In this document: positions 26,388 through 34,446 of the stretch, one piece after another
Layout of the letters: each line of letters starts with the position of its first letter
Position numbering within the stretch: position 1 is the stretch's first letter
From: Promethearchaeota archaeon
GTDB taxonomy: Archaea; Asgardarchaeota; Lokiarchaeia; Sigynarchaeales; SOKP01
NCBI GenBank assembly: GCA_016839635.1
Contig: JAEOTV010000275.1
Span: 1-41,988 of the forward strand
Direction: 5' to 3'
DNA length: 41,988 bases
Notes under the pieces: generated by a model
Seen by the model: the letters and a program-made list of their open reading frames with translations, nothing else
Databases searched by the model: none
Told to the model about the DNA's origin: nothing
Program-made: the position numbers and the translations under genes

Positions 26388-26408
26388 TTTCATGAAAACA
26401 TTTAAATA
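26388..26408 (+). promoter_or_regulatory. operator core plus TATA box for the fused regulator
   Basis: TTTCATGAAA (26388-26397) repeats the TTCATGAA core of the sites at 21330 and 21392. It directly precedes a TATA-like TTTAAATA (26401-26408), about 30 bases before the ATG at 26435. Upstream bases TTCA at 26382-26385 also match the 21392 site at the same spacing. The layout parallels that at 21392-21425. Confidence 0.5.
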
Positions 26409-26434
26409 GTTTCCTAACTATATATAATTAAGAA

Positions 26435-27514
26435 ATGTTAGTAGATGAAGATACTGATACTAATGATCACCTTTTCAATGATAAATTACGAAAATATGAA
26501 GATAAGCTTGTAGAAATTCTTTTGGATATTGCTGAAAGTAAACGAGTTAATCCGAAAATTTCCACAATTTCTTCATATATATTAATTCATGAAAACTTAA
26601 CTCAAAAGGAGTTAAAAGAGTTAACAGATTTCTCAATGGGTTCGATTTCTACATTTTTATCAGTTATGACAGGTACAGGTGCCGTTAAAAGAGAAAGAAT
26701 TCCCCATACACATACATATATGTATTCATTTTCAGGAAAACTTGAAGATCTAACAACTAAGGGGATCGAAATTGCTTTAAGCAGTTTTGTTTCTATTGAA
26801 AGTTATCTAAAAAATAAGACGAAAGTATTAGAAAAATTAATTGAGCAATCCAAAGAAGGAGCAGAACATCTTTCACATAGAATTGAAGATTTGCTTGGAA
26901 TTTTTGAACTATATAAGGCCTTATTTCCAATAATAACAAATAATTCTATCGAAGAAACCGTAGATGATAATTACAGAAAACAGTTCATTCTTGCACAAAG
27001 GGATCAAGCAGAACTGTGGAAGATTCCATTTGACAAAGAAGTTTATTTAATTGAGGATGACATGTTAAACCAACTCTCGGCTTCAGCTATGTTTTCAAGT
27101 CGAGACCCAATGTTTATGAGGATTCTAGGGTATTTTATTACAAGAAAATATCTTACTCAAAAGACATTACAAAAGATTACAGGATTATCTGCTGGGAAAA
27201 TTTCTGAAGAAGTAAATTTATTATTAGAAAATGGATTAATTGAAAAAGCTCATGTTTCAGAGAAGGGTAAAATTACATATGGAGCTGAATCTGCAGGGAT
27301 AATGCTCCTAAAGTTTTCAAGATCAATTATTTACAGAATGGCTAAGTGGGATGACCAATTACAAAAAATGAGAGTAGAACTAGAAGATGATCGTAAGGTC
27401 TTAGAAAATTTAAATGGATATTCCCGGATTCAAAAAATTGTTGAGTTTCTTCTTGTTGCAAACTCAAAATATAAAAAATTCATTGAAATGCTTGATAAAA
27501 TCCTTAACCCATAA
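26435..27514 (+). CDS. double winged-helix regulator, fusion of the A and B types
   Basis: 359 residues with two helix-turn-helix units. Unit 1, ENLTQKELKELTDFSMGSISTFLSVM, and the following KRERIP plus long helix match the 174-aa regulator at 21454. Unit 2, KYLTQKTLQKITGLSAGKISEEVNLL, with the later ENLNGYSRIQKI, matches the 171-aa regulator at 21975. The order is the same as in the split pair. A linker of ~40 residues (about 170-215) joins the halves. It is probably autoregulated through the TTCATGAA site upstream. The fusion implies that the two units act together on one DNA site. Confidence 0.8.
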   Translation: MLVDEDTDTNDHLFNDKLRKYEDKLVEILLDIAESKRVNPKISTISSYILIHENLTQKELKELTDFSMGSISTFLSVMTGTGAVKRERIPHTHTYMYSFSGKLEDLTTKGIEIALSSFVSIESYLKNKTKVLEKLIEQSKEGAEHLSHRIEDLLGIFELYKALFPIITNNSIEETVDDNYRKQFILAQRDQAELWKIPFDKEVYLIEDDMLNQLSASAMFSSRDPMFMRILGYFITRKYLTQKTLQKITGLSAGKISEEVNLLLENGLIEKAHVSEKGKITYGAESAGIMLLKFSRSIIYRMAKWDDQLQKMRVELEDDRKVLENLNGYSRIQKIVEFLLVANSKYKKFIEMLDKILNP

Positions 27515-27545
27515 AATTAATTGATATAACATTATTAGTAAAAGT

Positions 27546-28454
27546 TTACATACGAGTTAGGTTCCTTCGAGGTAAATTCTGTATTCTAGGGTTACTTATT
27601 AGGGAATCTAACATTCTAATTATACTTTCTCTGTCTTCTTTTATGTTTTTTGTTTCAATATCAATATAATTACTCACATGATCATTAAACATTTGAGATG
27701 TAACATTTTCCCCTAAATTTTTAATAATTTCTCTTTCTTCTATTAAATTTTCGACTGGAGTTAATAACTCATAATCTCCATTTTTCCATTCATCCCAAAG
27801 AGGAGTACCAGGCAAAATATTTAATGTGCGAAATCTAAAAATAGTTGGATTAATTTCTGTTAATACTCTAGCAGTTTGTTTTACATGCTCATCCGAATAT
27901 TTATGACTTCCTAATCCTAAAATAATATATAATGAAAGTTCTATTCCTGCATTTAAAATTTTCTTTCCTGCTTTTATTATAGATTCTGCATTTGTTCCTT
28001 TTTTCATAATCCTTAATATATTATTTGAACCACTCTCTAATCCCATATAAACTATATTTAATCCTGCGTTCATTAAAGCTTTTATCTCTTCATCTGATTT
28101 TCTTAAAACATCTAAAGCTTTAGCATAACAACTTACTCGTGGAACATTTCTTAACTTTACTCTAACGTATTTAATAATTTCAATTAAATAGTCTGTTGGT
28201 GCCGAAGTCGGATTACCTCCTGCCAAAAATACGGGAAAATTATGATAATTACTTTCAACGTATTTATCAATATCTTTTTTTACGTCTTCTAAAGATCGAA
28301 TGGCATAATCTTGGATAACTCCATATACTCCTTTATAAGTTCCACAGAAGCGGCATTGATTCCATGAACATCCACCAGTCACTGGTATTAAAATTGAATA
28401 AGCTTCCACGGGAGGTCTTATAACTATTTGATCAGGTGGAATTTTAATGGTCAT
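27546..28454 (-). CDS. radical SAM protein with CX4CX2C cluster motif
   Basis: 302 residues, Elp3/MiaB-like radical SAM fold. The iron-sulfur motif is CSWNQCRFC (CX4CX2C rather than the usual CX3CX2C), then AGGNPTSAP (glycine-rich SAM strand), MGLESGSNNIL and IILGLGSH. The N-terminus IVIRPPVEAYSILIPVTGGC is shared with the second radical SAM protein at 36850 (RPPSEAYSLLIQLTEGC), so the two are paralogues. The reaction is unknown. The gene is convergent with the fused regulator and divergent from the small GTPase across a 274-base spacer. Confidence 0.85.
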   Translation of the reverse strand: MTIKIPPDQIVIRPPVEAYSILIPVTGGCSWNQCRFCGTYKGVYGVIQDYAIRSLEDVKKDIDKYVESNYHNFPVFLAGGNPTSAPTDYLIEIIKYVRVKLRNVPRVSCYAKALDVLRKSDEEIKALMNAGLNIVYMGLESGSNNILRIMKKGTNAESIIKAGKKILNAGIELSLYIILGLGSHKYSDEHVKQTARVLTEINPTIFRFRTLNILPGTPLWDEWKNGDYELLTPVENLIEEREIIKNLGENVTSQMFNDHVSNYIDIETKNIKEDRESIIRMLDSLISNPRIQNLPRRNLTRM

Positions 28455-28728
28455 AGAGATTCATAAAGAATAATAATTAAAAATTTTGAACAACCTTGTT
28501 CTCAACTATAATAAAAGAAAAGCGATTTTTAGATATTATTATTATAATTCATATGTTTTTGTATCCTTCTAAGATATTTTACTGATTTAGCTTATAAATA
28601 ACGATTCACGGAAACTATTTAAGGTTTTATTTATTCAATTTATTAACGTTAGAGAATATATCGTTCCAATATTAAATCATTAAAACTACTTAAGATAATC
28701 TTACTACCATTCAAGGTTCTATTAAAAA

Positions 28729-29325
28729 ATGAGTTATAATCGAAAAGATATATTATTTAGCTTTAAAATAGTGATATGTGGCGCCAGTTCAGTAGGTAAA
28801 ACATCATTATTTAATCGTTATTGTTTTAATTCATTCAGTTTTGATAGTTCTCCAACAATAGGAATAAATTTTCATTCAGTTTATTTAAAAATCAATTTTA
28901 CTAAAGAAATAAATCCGCAGAAGGAAAATTATGTAGTAAATTCTATTTTTGATTTTGGAGGGCAAGAAAGGTTCGCACCATTAATCCCAAAATTTATAGA
29001 AGGTGCTAATGGCGCCCTATTAGTATTCGATTCAGTAAATTTCCCTTCTTTTAATCAATTAGATTTCTGGTATGATAATATAATTGAAAATGCCATAGAT
29101 TTAAAAATTCCAATAATCCTCGTTGCGAACAAAAGTGATTTAATAGAAAAAACCTCAGAATCAGACATTATTAACGATAAATTAATTTTTGAATATTTAG
29201 AAAAAAGGAAATTAGATGGATTTGCAAGAACCTCTGCTTTAGAGAATTATAATGTTTTAGAAGTTTTCAAAGAACTAAATAATTTAATGCTGAAAAAACA
29301 GCATATTCCATTTGTAGTGATATAA
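28729..29325 (+). CDS. Ras/Rab-type small GTPase
   Basis: 198 residues, single domain. G1 is GASSVGKTS (18-26), the switch I Thr lies in SPTIGIN (T43), G3 is DFGGQERF (75-82), G4 is NKSD (134-137) and G5 is TSAL. The DxGGQE form differs from Rab DTAGQE and is closer to Arf/SRbeta-like and some Asgard GTPases. About 10 extra residues (INPQKENYVV) sit between strands 2 and 3. There is no C-terminal cysteine, so the eukaryotic type of prenyl anchor is absent. No obvious GAP or longin partner is adjacent. The start is an ATG with no Shine-Dalgarno, and a distant TATAAATA lies near 28593-28600. Confidence 0.92.
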   Translation: MSYNRKDILFSFKIVICGASSVGKTSLFNRYCFNSFSFDSSPTIGINFHSVYLKINFTKEINPQKENYVVNSIFDFGGQERFAPLIPKFIEGANGALLVFDSVNFPSFNQLDFWYDNIIENAIDLKIPIILVANKSDLIEKTSESDIINDKLIFEYLEKRKLDGFARTSALENYNVLEVFKELNNLMLKKQHIPFVVI

Positions 29326-29340
29326 ATTTTAAAAAAAAAA

Positions 29341-30414
29341 TTAGAATTCTCTTAAATAGACAAAATCCGAGAAAATATTAAAAAAGACTTTCTGTGCCCT
29401 ATTCAGATCAGGATATATATCTCTTAAATAGCTTCGAGCTTGCTCAGCTAAGTTTTTTGCTAATTGTTCAGCGATTTTTAAAGTATTTGTATCAGAAAAA
29501 ATTTTCACAACGGTATCCACGTCTTTCTTTGAAATATTTGGTTTATTATAAATCTCTGAAATTACTTTCGATTCATCTGGTCCAGCATTTTGGATACAGA
29601 GAATATAAGGCAATTTTTTCTGTTTCCTTTTAATATCACTTTCTAAGTCAAGGATATCATCACGAATGGCATGAGCTTGACCAATCCGTAGCATGGCATC
29701 ACTTAGAGGATTGATTTGATAATGAAGATTCCCTTTAGCCAAAATTGCTCCAATTTTTGTAGACTTTTCGAATATTCTTGCTTTTTGAAATTCTGCTATA
29801 TTTAAATACTGTTCTAATGTCATAGTAATATTATTATAGTTCATGTATTCTTCTATTAATTGACCTTTCATTAAGTAATCCATTGCCTCTGTATATTCAT
29901 TAATAGCAAATAGCTTTAGTGCTTCTGGGAATTTTGATGATTTTAATATGTCTAAACCTAAAAGATATCCTTGTGTACCCCCTAAAATTGACATATCTCT
30001 TCCATATAATCCAATTAATTCATCTTTATTCAGGAGTTCTGAGTCCTTATATACTTGATTGATTTCATTTTTCAATTGGACATGAAATGTGGGTTTCCCT
30101 CTTCTCATTGTATCATTATCTAGAAGATCGTCATGTATTAAGTGCCCACTGTGTAATAATTCAACTGATAAAGAAACTTCATAAATTTGTTCTATTTGAT
30201 CTTCTAAATACATGGGATTTACAATACCAGCAAAAGCAGCAATTAATAATATAGGGTGGATCCTTTTCGCTTTTTCATTTAGAATAAATTCTTCTAATTG
30301 ATTAATAAAATCATTTAGAAGTATGTCTTTTTCTTTCTTATGCAGATTAGTAAAGTATATTTCTAGTTGCTTATCTACAATCGTTTTTTCTTTTTTAAAG
30401 AATTTATCAATCAT
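29341..30414 (-). CDS. polyprenyl (geranylgeranyl-type) diphosphate synthase
   Basis: A class I isoprenyl diphosphate synthase that condenses IPP with allylic diphosphates, in archaea supplying chains for ether lipids. It has the first aspartate motif DDLLD in HLIHDDLLDNDTMRRGKPTFH (each end of the motif is clear), the second motif DDILDLESD, and KARIFEKSTKIGAILAKG. The length is about 357 residues. I prefer the ATG at 30414 (MIDKFFKKEKTIV). An ATG at 30471 would add 19 residues read through a TATA-like region. The gene is convergent with the small GTPase, 15 bases from its stop. The chain length cannot be read safely from the sequence. Confidence 0.9.
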   Translation of the reverse strand: MIDKFFKKEKTIVDKQLEIYFTNLHKKEKDILLNDFINQLEEFILNEKAKRIHPILLIAAFAGIVNPMYLEDQIEQIYEVSLSVELLHSGHLIHDDLLDNDTMRRGKPTFHVQLKNEINQVYKDSELLNKDELIGLYGRDMSILGGTQGYLLGLDILKSSKFPEALKLFAINEYTEAMDYLMKGQLIEEYMNYNNITMTLEQYLNIAEFQKARIFEKSTKIGAILAKGNLHYQINPLSDAMLRIGQAHAIRDDILDLESDIKRKQKKLPYILCIQNAGPDESKVISEIYNKPNISKKDVDTVVKIFSDTNTLKIAEQLAKNLAEQARSYLRDIYPDLNRAQKVFFNIFSDFVYLREF

Positions 30415-30533
30415 AATAATAACATAAATTTGCTTAAGTTTCCCTAATGCAATATTATTAATATAAAACATTTAATAATTTAATTTTATTATGTACAAAC
30501 TTAAAAATTCCATTTGAAAGGAGAGTTTTAAGA

Positions 30534-31046
30534 ATGAAAATTGCAGTAATTTCCGATTCCCATGACCATAAAAATAATATCTTGAAAGCAGTTTCTATTA
30601 TAAATGAAAGAAATGTTGATGCCCTTATACACTGTGGAGATTATGTTGCGCCATTTGTTAGAAGATGGTTTAATGAATTAAAAGATTCGGTAAAAAAGAA
30701 TTTTTTTGGTGTCTTTGGGAATAATGATGGTGAAATTTTATTTCTAAAAGAAAATTTAGGGCAAATATGTGAATTTCCTCAAAATGGGAAGGAGTTGATT
30801 TTAGAATTAGGAGGTAAAAGAATTTTTATATCTCACATGCCCAGAGAACAGACAATAGAAGCTTTAGGAAAATCAGGTGTTTTTGATATAATTTTAACAG
30901 GTCATACACATATCATATCTAACAAAAAGTTAAATAATGGTACTTTAATAGTAAATCCCGGTGAAGTTTGTGGATACTTAACAGGAAAAGCTACTTTTGC
31001 TATTTTAGATACAGAAAGAATGGAATCAGAAATAATTGAGTTATAG
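30534..31046 (+). CDS. YfcE/MJ0936-type metallophosphoesterase
   Basis: 170 residues with the full calcineurin-like set: SDSHDH (D7, H9), HCGDYV, GNNDGE and GHTHIIS, plus the late ISHMP. Small archaeal members hydrolyse phosphodiesters with Mn or Ni, and their physiological substrate is unsettled. A strong Shine-Dalgarno, GAAAGGAG, lies about 9 bases before the ATG, unlike most first genes in this window. An oligo-T run follows the stop (31058-31066). Confidence 0.92.
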   Translation: MKIAVISDSHDHKNNILKAVSIINERNVDALIHCGDYVAPFVRRWFNELKDSVKKNFFGVFGNNDGEILFLKENLGQICEFPQNGKELILELGGKRIFISHMPREQTIEALGKSGVFDIILTGHTHIISNKKLNNGTLIVNPGEVCGYLTGKATFAILDTERMESEIIEL

Positions 31047-31057
31047 TATTCAAATAA

Positions 31058-31066
31058 TTTTTTTTT
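31058..31066 (+). terminator. oligo-T terminator after the phosphoesterase
   Basis: A nine-T run followed by C and six more T lies 12 bases after the stop codon of the phosphoesterase gene, with no hairpin. It fits an archaeal U-tract terminator. Confidence 0.45.
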
Positions 31067-31236
31067 CTTTTTTAATTACTAAATAGCTTATTCATATGAA
31101 ATTTTTGGATTAAGTACACAGGGTATTATTGATTAGATTCAAAGAATTAGATAATTAAAATTTAATGAACATAAATTCCTCATTGATTTCAAGCTTTTTA
31201 CTTATACTTTTATGTTATCCTTTTTTTTTTATTATT

Positions 31237-32451
31237 ATGCTATTACCTTTAGAAGGGAAAATTATATTAGATCTAACGAGAATGCTACCTGGACCTTATT
31301 GTTCCATGGTACTCTCTGATCTTGGTGCTGATGTTATTAAAGTAGAAGATCCCCATTATTTTTATGGTCAACCACCTCCATTCTTTCAAAAGGGAAGATA
31401 TCGTGAGAGTGCATTCAATTCAATACTTAATAGAAATAAAAAGTCAATTACGCTTAATTTAAAAAAGGAAAAAGCTCGTGAAATTTTTTATCAATTAGTA
31501 AAAAAAGCTGATGTAGTTCTTGATTCTTTTCGACCAAAGGTTACAGACAAATTAAAAATCGATTATAATACTTTAGCTAAAATAAATCCATCAATAATCT
31601 GTTGTTCTTTAACAGGTTATGGCCAATATGGCCCATATGAGCAGATAGCTGGGCATGATCTTAACTATATTGGAATATGTGGCATTTTAGATTTAAATAA
31701 AGAACGAAAGATATATAAGAGTGAATCTCAAGAAAGAAAACCAGTAAACCCTGGGGTTCAAATAGCAGACATTGGGGGAGGATTAGTTTCGGCGATAGGA
31801 ATTCTAGGTGCAATAATTGAAAGAGAGAGAAACCCTCTAAAAAAGGGACAATATATAGATGTCTCAATGACAGACTCAGTTTTTTCTTTTATGCCTCTTG
31901 TAGCTGCGTATCATTTTTCTAAAGATTTAAATGATGGAGTTGAAACACAGAATCCATTACATGGAGATTTTCCTTTTTACAACGTTTATAAAACAAAAGA
32001 TAATAAATTTTTATCCGTCGGGATTGTTGAAGTCAAGTTCTGGCGAGTTATGTGTGAAACTCTAGGACGTGTTGATTTAATTCTAAACCAATTTGCCCAA
32101 GGTGTAGAAAGAGAAAAAGTTTTCACTGAATTACAAAAAGAATTTTTAAAAAAAACTCAAAAAGAATGGACTGAGATTTTTAAAAATCTCGACGCATGTA
32201 TTATGCCAGTAAAAAGTTTTGCTGAAGCATGTGAGGATCCTCAAATTAATGCACGTAATATGGTCATTGAGATGGATCATCCAAAATTTGGAAAAATTCA
32301 AAATATGGCTTCACCTATAAAGTATTCACGGACACCTTTAAAGATAAGAGAACTTGCTCCTAAACTTGGTCAACATACAAAGGAGATTCTTAAAAATTTT
32401 GGATACACAGACGAAAATATTCGAGAATTTAGAAAACAAGGTATTATTTAA
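31237..32451 (+). CDS. class III CoA-transferase (CaiB/BaiF family)
   Basis: About 404 residues. Signatures are ILDLTRMLPGPYCSMVLSDL, GADVIKVEDP, NRNKKSITLNLK, ADVVLDSFRP, SLTGYGQYGPY, the catalytic Asp in AGHDLNY, and PLHGDFPFYNVYKTKD. The family moves CoA between carboxylic acids or racemises alpha-methylacyl-CoA. This enzyme is closest in look to racemase-like members. The ATG at 31237 (MLLPLEGKIIL) gives the family's normal N-terminus. An ATG at 31165 would add a spurious hydrophobic segment read through a T-run. The substrate is unknown. Confidence 0.9.
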   Translation: MLLPLEGKIILDLTRMLPGPYCSMVLSDLGADVIKVEDPHYFYGQPPPFFQKGRYRESAFNSILNRNKKSITLNLKKEKAREIFYQLVKKADVVLDSFRPKVTDKLKIDYNTLAKINPSIICCSLTGYGQYGPYEQIAGHDLNYIGICGILDLNKERKIYKSESQERKPVNPGVQIADIGGGLVSAIGILGAIIERERNPLKKGQYIDVSMTDSVFSFMPLVAAYHFSKDLNDGVETQNPLHGDFPFYNVYKTKDNKFLSVGIVEVKFWRVMCETLGRVDLILNQFAQGVEREKVFTELQKEFLKKTQKEWTEIFKNLDACIMPVKSFAEACEDPQINARNMVIEMDHPKFGKIQNMASPIKYSRTPLKIRELAPKLGQHTKEILKNFGYTDENIREFRKQGII

Positions 32452-32461
32452 GTTTTTATTA

Positions 32462-32785
32462 TTATAATTGGAGCTCGAATATTAAGATTAATGATGTGAT
32501 TAAAAGAGAAATAAAGGTAAATACCATTAAAGTTATAAACATAGGCCACTCTTTTAACTGTCCATAAAAACCCGCTGCATTTATCGTGGAGTAAATAGCC
32601 ATCCCAATAGCAATAAAAAATACTGCTACTCCCCAGAATTGATTGATTATCAATCCAATCCCTCCAATAATAAGCATTACAGATGTCAGAAATTCAGCAA
32701 CTAAATGAAAAAATATTTGTGTTGGCTTAGTATTAAGTTCAGGTACTTCTCTCTTTATTAATAATAAGACCCACATACATAACAT
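32462..32785 (-). CDS. small multi-pass membrane protein, start uncertain
   Basis: 107 residues from the ATG at 32785, with helices FHLVAEFLTSVMLIIGGIGLII, WGVAVFFIAIGMAIYSTI and MFITLMVFTFISLLITSLIL, and another hydrophobic stretch right at the start (MLCMWVLLLI). In-frame codons upstream continue that stretch (IIEFIASIYIIIIGIA) back to about 32840 with no ATG, GTG or TTG. The true start may therefore be a rare codon: an ATT follows a GAAGGTGG sequence there. Otherwise a short N-terminal deletion has occurred. I do not recognise the family. It is convergent with the CoA-transferase, with a 10-base gap. Confidence 0.5.
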   Translation of the reverse strand: MLCMWVLLLIKREVPELNTKPTQIFFHLVAEFLTSVMLIIGGIGLIINQFWGVAVFFIAIGMAIYSTINAAGFYGQLKEWPMFITLMVFTFISLLITSLILIFELQL

Positions 32786-32947
32786 TGCGATTCCTATTAT
32801 AATTATATAAATGGAAGCAATGAATTCGATAATTTTTTTTCCACCTTCAAATATTAGATTTAATCAGATTTATTAATCATCATGTATACTTAAATTTTCT
32901 TTAAACGTTATTATTAAATAATTATCATAAAAATAAATACAAATTTT

Positions 32948-33136
32948 TCATTTAATTCCAGTAAAATCAAACAGAACTTTAATTGCATGAGATTCAGATT
33001 TAAGAGCTAACATATCAAATGCTTTCTTATAATCTTTAAGAGGAAACTTATGTGTGATTAATTTAGATGGATCCAATCGTTTTGTTGCCAAAAAATCTAA
33101 AAAAAATTGAAAAGCATCTCTTACCTTCGAATTGAT
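32948..33136 (-). pseudogene. C-terminal remnant of a zinc-type alcohol dehydrogenase (MDR family)
   Basis: After an in-frame TAG at 33137-33139 the minus strand is open to a TGA at 32948-32950. It reads RDAFQFFLDFLATKRLDP, then SKLITHKFPLKDYKKAFDM, then SHAIKVLFDF. This is the conserved C-terminal end of medium-chain dehydrogenases (cofactor-domain tail with FPLxxYxxAF and IKVxxxF). No catalytic or Rossmann part precedes it. The rest of the 504-base gap between 32786 and 33289 shows only AT-rich spacer and a TATA-like element before comD. Confidence 0.6.
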
Positions 33137-33289
33137 CTAAGATTTTGAAAGTTTGTATTGATAGAGTAAAGCTTTAATGCGATATCCCCATAATAATTTC
33201 TTACATTATTATAAATTTATTCTTAAGTTTTAAAGATATTTGAAAATTAATGATTATAATTAAATTAAGCAATATTAGACACTAGTATT

Positions 33290-33784
33290 ATGAATATAGA
33301 TTTTATTTTATATGATACTATTAAGAAATCTAGAATAAATTTGATATTATCATTACCTTGCATTATGTTAAAAGGTCTTTTAGAAATAATTAATGAAAAA
33401 AATGAGATTCACCATATCCCATTAACACGTGAAGAAGAAGGTGTAGGAATTGCAGCAGGTGCTTATCTAGGAGGACGAAGACCCGCAATATTAATGCAGA
33501 ATTCTGGATTAGGTAATTCAGTGAATGCTATAAAATCATTATTACAATTATATAAGATTCCTGTTATATTTATAATGAGCCATAGAGGTGCTGAAGGAGA
33601 AAAGATTTTAGCTCAAATCCCGATGGGTACACTCACTCCAAATCTTTTAGATTTACTAGATATCAAAAAATTTATTATTAATTCAGTAGATGACATTCTT
33701 GAAATAAAGAAAGCCGTAGATTTGAGTGAAAAAACAAAAAATCCAGTTGGAATCCTTTTAAAAAGGAATTTGTGGAGGAAATGA
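33290..33784 (+). CDS. comD: sulfopyruvate decarboxylase alpha subunit-like protein
   Basis: 164 residues, the pyrimidine-binding half of a TPP enzyme. TREEEGVGIAAGAYLGG carries the catalytic Glu, and RRPAILMQNSGLGNSVNAI is the family signature of ComD and phosphonopyruvate decarboxylases. In methanogens ComDE makes sulfoacetaldehyde from sulfopyruvate for coenzyme M. The split into two subunits favours ComD over the single-chain phosphonopyruvate enzyme. No other CoM genes are nearby. The ATG follows TTATAATTAAAT by about 30 bases. Its stop lies one base before the comE start. Confidence 0.82.
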   Translation: MNIDFILYDTIKKSRINLILSLPCIMLKGLLEIINEKNEIHHIPLTREEEGVGIAAGAYLGGRRPAILMQNSGLGNSVNAIKSLLQLYKIPVIFIMSHRGAEGEKILAQIPMGTLTPNLLDLLDIKKFIINSVDDILEIKKAVDLSEKTKNPVGILLKRNLWRK

Positions 33785-33785
33785 C

Positions 33786-34337
33786 ATGAAAAGATATGAT
33801 GCAATAAATAAAATAGTAGAATCATTGAACGATGAAATAATTGTATGCAACCTCGGTGCACCTTCAAGAGAATTATATAACGTATTAGATCGGGAAGATA
33901 ATTTTTATATGTTAGGGTCAATGGGCTTGTCAAGTTCAATTGCTTTTGGTATTGCTATCTCTAAACCAAAGAGAAAAGTAGTTTGTATTGATGGAGATGG
34001 TTCAATTCTAATGAATCTTGGCAGTTTAAGCACGATAGCAAATAATAACCCACCTAATTTGACTCTGATAATTATCGATAATTCATCTTATGGATCTACT
34101 GGAGATCAGAAAACATATACGAGTAATAAAACGAGATTAGAAATTATCGCTAAAGGCGCAGGGTTTAACTCAATCACAGTTATAGAAGATGAGGACGAAA
34201 TTTTAGCATCATTAAAAAGCTTAGGTTTAGGTTGTCATTTTGTACTTATTAAAGTTCAACCAGGCAATGCTCAGGTAGAAAATGTCCCATTACTTCCAGA
34301 AGAATTAAAAGATAGGTTTAGAAAAGCAATTTCTTAA
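33786..34337 (+). CDS. comE: sulfopyruvate decarboxylase beta subunit-like protein
   Basis: 183 residues, the diphosphate-binding half of the TPP enzyme. MLGSMGLSSSIAFGIA is followed by the GDGS...N thiamin-diphosphate/Mg motif (DGDGSILMNLGSLSTIANNN), then DNSSYGSTGDQKTYT as in ComE. It pairs with the preceding gene to form the active site at the subunit interface. The Shine-Dalgarno GGAGG sits inside the end of comD, 7 bases before the ATG, so translation is coupled. An alternative role in decarboxylating phosphonopyruvate or a related 3-substituted pyruvate cannot be excluded. Confidence 0.82.
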   Translation: MKRYDAINKIVESLNDEIIVCNLGAPSRELYNVLDREDNFYMLGSMGLSSSIAFGIAISKPKRKVVCIDGDGSILMNLGSLSTIANNNPPNLTLIIIDNSSYGSTGDQKTYTSNKTRLEIIAKGAGFNSITVIEDEDEILASLKSLGLGCHFVLIKVQPGNAQVENVPLLPEELKDRFRKAIS

Positions 34338-34446
34338 ATAAAATAAGATTTGGTTATTTATTATCTACCAAAATCAGCAGATAATTTTAATTAAGAATAC
34401 ACTTATTATTTTTTTAGAAATAATAAATAAATTAGGAAATGTTGAA

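Noticed and set aside
28729..30414. Idea that the small GTPase and the polyprenyl synthase form a protein prenylation unit.
   Set aside because: The GTPase has no C-terminal Cys, the genes are convergent, and archaea need the synthase for lipids anyway.
31165..31236. Hydrophobic N-terminal extension of the CoA-transferase, which could be read as a signal peptide.
   Set aside because: It is translated from a T-rich spacer; the family N-terminus begins at the ATG at 31237.
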